From Pseudomonadota bacterium (GTDB taxonomy: Bacteria > Pseudomonadota > Gammaproteobacteria > Woeseiales > Woeseiaceae), in assembly GCA_027295475.1 (NCBI GenBank), contig JAPUKV010000124.1:1-5252 (forward strand): a stretch of DNA of 5,252 nucleotides, written 5' to 3'. The first letter of the stretch is position 1. Each line of letters opens with the position of its first letter. Below the pieces are notes generated by a model. That model was given only the letters and a program-made list of their open reading frames with translations, was not told the DNA's origin and did not search any database. Below are positions 1 to 5,252 of this stretch, in pieces. A program made the translations under genes and the position numbers.

Positions 1-2088
1 CGCAACGGCAATAGTGACTGAGGAGTATTTGCCATCATCGAATCGCTGCATCAGCCGTTTCGAATAGCTACTTCCCAGGCCGGCGAAAACAAGGAATCCA
101 CTCAGTACGACGGCGACCGAGTACAGGGGATGACTGAGGAAAAGGATGAGTTTTTGAATGAATGCCATTTCGACGAACATGAACGCGAACCCCAGAACAA
201 AGAAGTAACCGCCCATGCGTGCATGGCTCCTGCCAAGGTCATCGCGTTTCCTGAGTAACAACGGTACGAGGATCAAAACTGCGCCGGCGAGTAGTGCCTG
301 CACAAGCGTCGCAATCAAAATCAAATAGCCCCACTCAATCAGTCCGGCACCGCCGCGTTTGCGAAGCGCAAAGGTCTCAGGCAATGAACTCCACTTGAAG
401 TAATGGAAGAAATAGGGTTGATCATCACTTGCCGGTGTGATGTCGAACTTGTAGCGCTCGATGAAATCACCGGCCCGGTCACTCAACAAAGCTGTTGCGC
501 CTTCGAAAAAATACGGTTCTGCAAGGATATTGTAATGGTTTGCCGCGGCGGCCAGCATGGATGGATAAAAAGCGGTGTCAAACGAACGCGAGCGGGAGAA
601 TTCCCGAATCTTTCCAATTTCCTGTTCCGTAAATTCCCCGTTTCTGACCAGCAGGGTGCTCGTATTCCAGCTGCGAATAAGCGCGAGCTGCCGACCCGGC
701 GCAGCCACCCCGGCCCGCCTCAATGCATCGACAGCCGTGGCAAAGAGTTTCAGGCTGTCGCGAGGCGGTATACGCAGCCACCGTGTAATGGCGAGCATGC
801 CGCCAGGCTCCAGGTGACGCAGGTACTCCTCAATGCCCTCTATGGTGTAGAGATAACTTTCGTTGAGCGTCTGGACACCCGACCCGGCGGCAGAAAAAGA
901 ATCCAGCAGTGCGACCTGTATGAGATCGTAACTGCCGGTCTGTCGCGCGACGAAGCCCCGTGCCTCGCCGGCGTGCACCTTAACTCGATCGTCTTCGTAC
1001 AGATGCCCTGCAAAATCAGCATAGGTTTCCCCGACCAGTTTCCGCATCAGCGGATTGAGTTCAACGGCGTCAATTTCACGCGCACCGTGATAGAGGGCAA
1101 AAAGCACGTCAGTGCCACCACCCGCACCGAGAACGAGTACGCTGGGACCATCGAGTAGCTGATATGGCAGCGCGGCAGTCACGTCTTCCATATAGGCCAG
1201 TGATTCGAGATTGCCGTCATAACGCGTAATCACACTCATCGCGTCAGCGTCGGTGAAAAGCGCCAGCTGTTCCGGCGGCTCCGATCGTGTGTTCAGGCTG
1301 AGGCCCGGTGCGTCCCGAAAAGGAATGGTCGGGCTTTCGACCACCGTCACGAGACCCAGCGGGTTCGAATACTGTGCCAAAACCTTCGTATCAACGACCT
1401 GCAGAGCCTGACTGAGGCCCTTGAATGGCGATATCCGGAAGTCGAGCCAGTTTTGCGGCAGACCGAACAGCAAGACCACCAGACAGACACCCTGCGCAAA
1501 CATCAGGCGCTTGCGTATCAACAATGGGACTGCCGGACTCATCAGCACCGATGCCGACAGGGCCAATACAGCCAGCAGCTTGAGCGCGTTTTGCGGCGAC
1601 AACATGAACAGGGCAACAATAATCATCGCGGCGCCGACTCCGGCCCCGAGCACATCGAAAAAGTAGATGCGACTGATGTGGGCTTTCAGGCAGGTCAATG
1701 CCAGTCCGACGCAGCTCGCCGCGAAGAAAAACGGCACGAAGAACACCAGATAAATGCCAGCCAGGTAGATCAACTGCCGCGGATTCCAGACAACTTCCAG
1801 TGCATTAAATGGCACGCGCTGCCCGATTGCGAAACACGCAACCATCGTGACGCCAAACAACAGCCCGCTGGTGGCAAACGCAAACGCGAACCGTGGCTCG
1901 AGAAGACGTCTGCCGATCGCGATTACGGTACCACTCGCACCGTAGCCCAGGAGCGCCAGACTGATGATCATGTAGGCGAAGTGATGCCACTGCACGATCG
2001 ACAGCAGGCGCATCAGCAGGATTTCGTAGCCGATCGCGGCCGATGAGATAAGGAAGGTCGCGGGAAGCACAAAGCGCAACTGCGTCAC
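1..2088 (-). CDS. Polytopic membrane protein with spermidine-synthase-like SAM-binding domain (partial, 3' end outside window)
   Basis: The frame is open for all 696 codons from a GTG at 2088 to the left edge, so the C-terminus is missing. By eye there are about seven membrane helices (residues ~6-26, 37-58, 67-89, 106-134, 143-163, 171-191, 195-210). A Rossmann methyltransferase-type domain follows at ~310-480: glycine loop GAGGGTD at 321-327, acidic ribose-binding E343 in AVELNP, and YDLIQVALLDSF at 387-398. Further helices lie at ~585-611, 627-649 and 655-672, and another starts near the edge. This is the architecture of membrane-fused spermidine synthase homologues. However, the first Asp of the DxxD aminopropyltransferase motif aligns with A393, so true polyamine synthesis is doubtful; the substrate is unknown. 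The GTG lies 10 bp after the upstream stop codon with GAGGA just before it. The next ATG, at residue 26, would destroy the first helix. Family membership is solid; function is open. Confidence 0.88.
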   Translation of the reverse strand, partial: MTQLRFVLPATFLISSAAIGYEILLMRLLSIVQWHHFAYMIISLALLGYGASGTVIAIGRRLLEPRFAFAFATSGLLFGVTMVACFAIGQRVPFNALEVVWNPRQLIYLAGIYLVFFVPFFFAASCVGLALTCLKAHISRIYFFDVLGAGVGAAMIIVALFMLSPQNALKLLAVLALSASVLMSPAVPLLIRKRLMFAQGVCLVVLLFGLPQNWLDFRISPFKGLSQALQVVDTKVLAQYSNPLGLVTVVESPTIPFRDAPGLSLNTRSEPPEQLALFTDADAMSVITRYDGNLESLAYMEDVTAALPYQLLDGPSVLVLGAGGGTDVLFALYHGAREIDAVELNPLMRKLVGETYADFAGHLYEDDRVKVHAGEARGFVARQTGSYDLIQVALLDSFSAAGSGVQTLNESYLYTIEGIEEYLRHLEPGGMLAITRWLRIPPRDSLKLFATAVDALRRAGVAAPGRQLALIRSWNTSTLLVRNGEFTEQEIGKIREFSRSRSFDTAFYPSMLAAAANHYNILAEPYFFEGATALLSDRAGDFIERYKFDITPASDDQPYFFHYFKWSSLPETFALRKRGGAGLIEWGYLILIATLVQALLAGAVLILVPLLLRKRDDLGRSHARMGGYFFVLGFAFMFVEMAFIQKLILFLSHPLYSVAVVLSGFLVFAGLGSSYSKRLMQRFDDGKYSSVTIAVA

Positions 2089-2091
2089 GAA

Positions 2092-2096
2092 TCCTC
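2092..2096 (-). promoter_or_regulatory. Ribosome binding site for the membrane SAM-domain gene
   Basis: GAGGA lies three bases before the GTG at 2088, inside the 10-bp gap after the TAA of the upstream gene. The spacing is tight. A TTG at 2079 would be better spaced and would shorten the protein by only three residues, so the exact start is uncertain by that much. The short gap suggests co-transcription and possibly translational coupling. Confidence 0.5.
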
Positions 2097-2098
2097 GC

Positions 2099-2848
2099 TT
2101 AATGCTCGCCCGTCAGCGGTACAAACCTGACCGCCGCGATTTGCCAGGACCTGATCTCACCTTGTTCGGTCTTTTCGATCAACAACAGTTGCTGCGTCAT
2201 GAACCGGCCACCGACCGGGATGACCATGCGCCCGCCTGGGCGCAGTTGCTTGACCAGCGGCGGTGGTACGTGACTGCCGGCTGCCGTCACGACGATGGAA
2301 TCGAACGGCGCATGCTCTTCCCAGCCATAGTAACCGTCACCAAGACGTGTCGTAACATTGTCGTAACCGAGACGTTCGAGACGCGCTTTGGCCTGGTGCG
2401 CCAGCGGCGGAACGATCTCAATGCTGTAAATGTGCTTGACGAGACCCGACAAAATGGCCGCCTGGTATCCGGAACCGGTGCCAACCTCCAGCACGATGTC
2501 GTCCTTGTCCGGCTCAACCAGGTTTGTCATCAACGCCACGATGTAGGGTTGCGATATGGTCTGGCCGTGCCCGATCGGCAGGGGCCGATTCTCATAGGCA
2601 AAACGTTTTTGCTGGTCGGGAACGAATTCGTGCCGTGCGACAATACCAAGAGACTCCAGAACCCTTTCGGCAACACCCTCGCTCCTCGTGTCGCCGGCCA
2701 GGCGTGCATACAGCTCGACCTCGGCAACCATGTCGGACCTCTCGGCTGCGAAGCTGGATTCATCCGCATGGCTGGTCCATGAGAGGGCCAGCAGCAAAGC
2801 CAGCAATGCGCCGGCGCCGACCTGGCAAATTCTCTGGCATGAATTCAT
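2099..2848 (-). CDS. pcm: Protein-L-isoaspartate O-methyltransferase homologue with signal peptide (predicted exported)
   Basis: PCMT enzymes transfer a methyl group from SAM to L-isoaspartyl residues in damaged proteins, starting their repair. The 249-residue protein carries the family motifs in order: GHGQTISQP (93-101, with the active-site-region Ser99), SAM loop LEVGTGSGYQAA (120-131), acidic E144 in IYSIEI, FDSIVVTAA (182-190), LRPGGRMVIPVG (202-213) and the terminal VRFVPL (240-245). E. coli Pcm is 208 residues and cytosolic. This one has about 40 extra N-terminal residues that form a signal peptide: Arg6, hydrophobic core GAGALLALLLAL (11-22), and a probable signal peptidase I site after SHA (26-28). 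The two cysteines (4, 8) do not form a lipobox. The frame stays open to a TTG at 2938, but the ATG at 2848 has a good ribosome site and begins exactly at the signal peptide. It is probably the first gene of an operon with the membrane SAM-domain gene. Family assignment is near certain; export is inferred. Confidence 0.95.
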   Translation of the reverse strand: MNSCQRICQVGAGALLALLLALSWTSHADESSFAAERSDMVAEVELYARLAGDTRSEGVAERVLESLGIVARHEFVPDQQKRFAYENRPLPIGHGQTISQPYIVALMTNLVEPDKDDIVLEVGTGSGYQAAILSGLVKHIYSIEIVPPLAHQAKARLERLGYDNVTTRLGDGYYGWEEHAPFDSIVVTAAGSHVPPPLVKQLRPGGRMVIPVGGRFMTQQLLLIEKTEQGEIRSWQIAAVRFVPLTGEH

Positions 2849-2966
2849 GTTACTTCCTAGCCTGCCACCGAACATCATCGGAGCAAACCATGCGCTTGTC
2901 CATGGCGCTTTACAACGACCCGTGTATTCTTGCTGCAATCCTCACCCTCAATATAGCTGACGACTA
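2849..2966. promoter_or_regulatory. Divergent intergenic region, probable promoters for both directions
   Basis: These 118 bp separate the divergent PCMT and rhomboid genes, so both must be transcribed from here or from inside the neighbouring genes. Candidate boxes are weak. On the plus strand, TTGCTG (2930-2935) and TATAGC (2952-2957) are 16 bp apart, which would place transcription start almost at the rhomboid start codon. On the minus strand, TTGAGG (2951-2946) and AATACA (2928-2923) are 17 bp apart. The candidates overlap, so if real the two promoters would compete. No clear operator palindrome was seen. The region's role is likely, but the exact boxes are guesses. Confidence 0.4.
2853..2858 (-). 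promoter_or_regulatory. Ribosome binding site for the exported PCMT gene
   Basis: AGGAAG precedes the ATG at 2848, with six bases between AGGA and the start codon. This decides the start: the longer reading from 2938 would put about 30 hydrophilic residues before the signal peptide and has no comparable site. Confidence 0.7.
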
Positions 2967-3914
2967 TTGTTTATTCCGGTTAAGCCAGACTTTCCCCTGC
3001 CCAGGTTCCCGATTCTGACCGTCCTCACCTGTGTTCTTTGCCTTGCCGTATTTATGCACCAGCTCAACACCTGGGAGGAATACAGGACAGCCTTTAGCTC
3101 GTTTTGCGGGGAACCCAGGGGGCGCCTTACGGAAATGCTCCTGGCCAGGATTGCAGGCCCGGAGTCTGTTGCGCCGTGCTTCGACGTACTGCTCGATATC
3201 GATACGGCGCCGGATCCGGCCGAGACCATCCTGCAGATGACAAATGAAATGAAGCCGCTTGCAGGACTGAACGCGGAGGACTCTCGCGCTTACGTACTCG
3301 ATAAACTGCATGAACAATACCGGCTGTACCAGATCAACGTACCCACCTACCCCGACAATAAATTCGCCTATTACACGGGTTCCTGGAACCCGCTTGCGAT
3401 GGTCACGTCGAGTTTTACACATGGCAGCTGGTCGCACATTATCTTCAATCTGATTTTCTTCTTCGCGTTCGCGACGACGATCGAAGTACTGATCGGCAGT
3501 TTTTCCTTCATTGCCGTAATGATTGCAATATCTGTTTTTGGCGGCGCGTTCTCATCGATGGCGGCCGGCTTGCTCGGGGCGCATTACTCGACCCTGGGAC
3601 TCTCCGGGGTGGTGATGGGGATGATGGGTTTGTACGCCTTTCTGTTACCGGCGGGCCGCATTCGCTGTTATTACTGGTTCATTATCATCTTTGGATCGAT
3701 TGCCGTACCTGCCTGGGCGCTGGCCGTCTGGTTCATCGGCCGGGATATTTATTACTTGTTTGCGAACGTGGATACCGGCGTGGTCGATGTCATGGCACAC
3801 GTAACCGGCGGCGCCGCCGGTTATCTTTATGGCGTGATCTTCTTGAGGAGCAGGCGCCAGGAAATTCAGGCGTTGCGGCTCGTTAAGCCCCTCGGAGAAC
3901 CACCGGTCATTTGA
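2967..3914 (+). CDS. Rhomboid family intramembrane serine protease
   Basis: Rhomboids cut substrates within the membrane using a Ser-His dyad. In this 315-residue protein the nucleophile is S213 in GLSG (211-214) and the partner is H278 in AHVTGGAAG. HGSWSHIIFN (152-161) supplies the oxyanion-region His157 and Asn161, matching H150 and N154 of E. coli GlpG. Six core helices are visible: ~14-31, 156-175, 179-200, 208-228, 236-256 and 273-293. Between helices 1 and 2 is a long hydrophilic stretch (~32-140), predicted periplasmic, with two cysteines (47, 71). The start is TTG: an in-frame TGA at 2958-2960 limits extension, and the first ATG (codon 30, 3054) would remove helix 1. The N-terminus MFIPVK before a proline-rich segment is typical of proteobacterial rhomboids. 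No good ribosome site is visible. The gene stands alone: divergent from the PCMT operon and convergent with the DUF2779 gene. The substrate is unknown. Confidence 0.93.
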   Translation: MFIPVKPDFPLPRFPILTVLTCVLCLAVFMHQLNTWEEYRTAFSSFCGEPRGRLTEMLLARIAGPESVAPCFDVLLDIDTAPDPAETILQMTNEMKPLAGLNAEDSRAYVLDKLHEQYRLYQINVPTYPDNKFAYYTGSWNPLAMVTSSFTHGSWSHIIFNLIFFFAFATTIEVLIGSFSFIAVMIAISVFGGAFSSMAAGLLGAHYSTLGLSGVVMGMMGLYAFLLPAGRIRCYYWFIIIFGSIAVPAWALAVWFIGRDIYYLFANVDTGVVDVMAHVTGGAAGYLYGVIFLRSRRQEIQALRLVKPLGEPPVI

Positions 3915-3928
3915 TCGCGACGCTGCCG

Positions 3929-3943
3929 GGCCTCGTCGAGGCC
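3929..3943. terminator. Short GC-rich hairpin between convergent genes, possible weak terminator
   Basis: GGCCTC and GAGGCC form a perfect six-base stem around GTC, 15 bp after the rhomboid stop and 28 bp before the stop of the convergent gene. Neither side carries a T-run, so this is not a classical intrinsic terminator. It could be a chance palindrome or a partial bidirectional signal. Confidence 0.25.
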
Positions 3944-3970
3944 GCTGCGGTTAATCCGGCGCAAGCCTGA

Positions 3971-5252
3971 CTACTTTCCCAGGAACTGTACCAACCTCAC
4001 GAGGGCCTCCGTGTCGAACTTGCAGTAACGCAGCAGTTGCTTTTTGAGTTCGACTTTTCGTTCGCCTGTGGTGTCCGCATCAATAGCCTCTAAATAACCT
4101 GCAGAAGCTGCTGTACCCTCTTGAATTCCCATTAATTCTTGGTACTGCATATCGGCAGCGATCGTGGGCAGCACGTGTTTTAGTGACCAGGAACCGTGCA
4201 TGTCCGGATGGTAGTAGAACTGCCGTGCGACCGGCGCCAGATCGACGAGCCGCTCGACGATCGCGGCCAGCGGGTGCTGCAGATCCGCAAAGCGCGTAAT
4301 CAGGCCATTGATGACGCGTTTCTCGTACGCCGTATACGTCAGGATGGGCCCTTCCCTGCCCAGCGCCCGCACAAGGGACTCCGCCAGCCTCCGCATGGGT
4401 GGGTCGCCGCTCAGATCGAGAAACTCGGCATGAGCCATTTTTCCGGGTGCCAACTCGTAATGGCAGGACCACTGGAACGGCAATGTTTCGCATGGCCTGG
4501 TGTCCGCCCAGATGGGTACAGGCGGCATGATGGTTTCAAAGTCGAGGTAGTAGCGCGGATAGGCCAGATCAGCCATAGGTCTGCGCGCGCCCGCCAGCAG
4601 TTCCGGTTTACCGGACGCCGTTACCTTCTGGATCCACTGCTGTTTCTCTGTCAGGCGGCTCGCCGGCACGTCGCGAATGTCCCGATATCCCTCTAGAACG
4701 AATTCGGCGAGCTTTGCCTTACTGCCTGCCAGGCCCCGCAACGGGTAGTCGCTATCCGTGGGCCAGCAGTGGGACACGAACGGACATTCATAGGGATCGA
4801 AACATTGCTGACCGACAGGAATGGCGGGTTCTTCTCCGGCCGCAATGTCCCGCGTTTCTTGCACCCATTCCGGCACAATGGGCAGCAATTTCTCTACCTC
4901 CTCCGCCATGTTTTCTTCGATCAGCAGCCCCTGGTAGTTGTTGTCGCCCCGGTAAACGAAGCTGTTGTCGACATACGCGAGTGCGATGCTGTTTAATTTG
5001 TGCCCCATGCCCTGAAAGACCCAGCTCTGCACCGCACAGTCGAAAGCGTGCACTTCCTTAACCGACGTTGAAGCTTTTACTTCAACAATTTGCCAGCCGT
5101 CCCCATCCGGTATCAGCGCATCCACACGCACCAGCACACCGCCATACTGACACGTGGCTTCGAAGATCGGATATTTCGGCCCCGCTTTGACGAGACGCGC
5201 GGTTTTCTTCAGGGCGTGACTTAAGCCGCTTTCATAGGGAATAAATACCGCG
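3971..5252 (-). CDS. DUF2779-type protein: PD-(D/E)XK nuclease domain plus DEDD-like exonuclease domain (partial, 5' end outside window)
   Basis: The frame is open from the TAG at 3971 to the right edge, giving 426 visible residues (numbered from the edge); the N-terminus is missing. The first part resembles RecB/Cas4-type nucleases: D44 in VRVDAL, then E57 and K59 in IVEVKAST, and a following helix with AVQSWVF. Cysteines 150, 156 and 162 (C-x5-C-x5-C ending in CW) resemble the iron-sulfur ligands of Cas4/AddB nucleases; the fourth ligand may be C34, C72 or outside the window. The second part begins with YYLDFET (D237, E239), the first motif of DEDD 3'-5' exonucleases. It continues with ILTYTAYEK (303-311), VDLAPV (336-341), GSWSLKHVLP (353-362) and YCKFD (409-413), a YxxxD final motif. 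This order matches the DUF2779 family (PF11074 as I recall it). A GTG at 5137 is an internal codon, since clear homologous sequence precedes it. The biological role is unknown; DNA or RNA processing is inferred. Confidence 0.85.
   Translation of the reverse strand, partial: AVFIPYESGLSHALKKTARLVKAGPKYPIFEATCQYGGVLVRVDALIPDGDGWQIVEVKASTSVKEVHAFDCAVQSWVFQGMGHKLNSIALAYVDNSFVYRGDNNYQGLLIEENMAEEVEKLLPIVPEWVQETRDIAAGEEPAIPVGQQCFDPYECPFVSHCWPTDSDYPLRGLAGSKAKLAEFVLEGYRDIRDVPASRLTEKQQWIQKVTASGKPELLAGARRPMADLAYPRYYLDFETIMPPVPIWADTRPCETLPFQWSCHYELAPGKMAHAEFLDLSGDPPMRRLAESLVRALGREGPILTYTAYEKRVINGLITRFADLQHPLAAIVERLVDLAPVARQFYYHPDMHGSWSLKHVLPTIAADMQYQELMGIQEGTAASAGYLEAIDADTTGERKVELKKQLLRYCKFDTEALVRLVQFLGK

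Noticed and set aside
403..1158. 251-codon plus-strand open frame
   Set aside because: It lies antisense to the SAM domain of the membrane protein. Its translation is Arg/Cys/Pro-rich with no recognisable motif, while the minus strand gives a clean family protein.
1453..2046. 197-codon plus-strand open frame
   Set aside because: It is antisense to the N-terminal membrane helices. Its very high Gln/His/Arg content is what the reverse of hydrophobic Leu/Val/Ala codons produces.
2102..2782. 226-codon plus-strand open frame
   Set aside because: It is antisense to almost the whole PCMT gene, and the minus-strand reading carries every PCMT motif.
2849..2938. N-terminal extension of the PCMT from a TTG at 2938
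   Set aside because: The ATG at 2848 has a good ribosome site and directly begins a signal peptide. The extension would bury that signal about 30 residues in.
3915..3970. Strong intrinsic terminator between convergent genes
   Set aside because: The six-base stem hairpin has no T-run on either strand, so it is listed only as a weak candidate.
5135..5137. GTG as the start of the DUF2779 gene
   Set aside because: The frame stays open to the right edge, and the preceding residues (FIPYESGLSHALKK, then PIFEATCQYGG) read as continuous nuclease-domain sequence, so the gene is truncated by the window.
1..5252. Mobile element, CRISPR array or phage-like region
   Set aside because: No transposase, integrase, tandem repeat array or direct terminal repeats were seen in either strand, and the gene arrangement is that of ordinary chromosomal DNA.

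Overview
The window looks like an ordinary chromosomal stretch of a gammaproteobacterium. This rests on the protein families, the E. coli-like isoaspartyl methyltransferase motifs, tight gene packing, and moderate GC judged by eye. No sequence points to a particular genus. I see no RNA genes, insertion sequences, CRISPR arrays or long repeats.

Layout: (1) On the minus strand, 2848 down to 1, are two genes 10 bp apart that probably form an operon. The first is a protein-L-isoaspartate O-methyltransferase homologue with a clear N-terminal signal peptide. The second is a large polytopic membrane protein with a spermidine-synthase-like SAM-binding domain between two groups of membrane helices; it runs off the left edge. 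(2) A 118-bp intergenic region separates this operon from a divergent plus-strand gene, 2967-3914. That gene encodes a rhomboid intramembrane serine protease with an unusually long loop after its first helix. (3) A 56-bp gap with a short hairpin separates the rhomboid gene from a convergent minus-strand gene, 3971 to the right edge. It encodes a DUF2779-type protein that joins a PD-(D/E)XK (RecB/Cas4-like) nuclease domain to a DEDD-type 3'-5' exonuclease-like domain; its start lies outside the window.

Three of the four proteins are predicted to act in or across the cell envelope. The most notable point is that the isoaspartyl methyltransferase appears to be exported. By the positive-inside rule, the SAM-fold domain of its operon partner also falls on the periplasmic side. 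This raises an unanswered question of where the methyl donor would come from, and is the best candidate here for undescribed biology. The DUF2779 protein appears unrelated to the envelope genes and is a probable nucleic-acid-processing enzyme. All functional statements rest on motifs read by eye; no database search was run.
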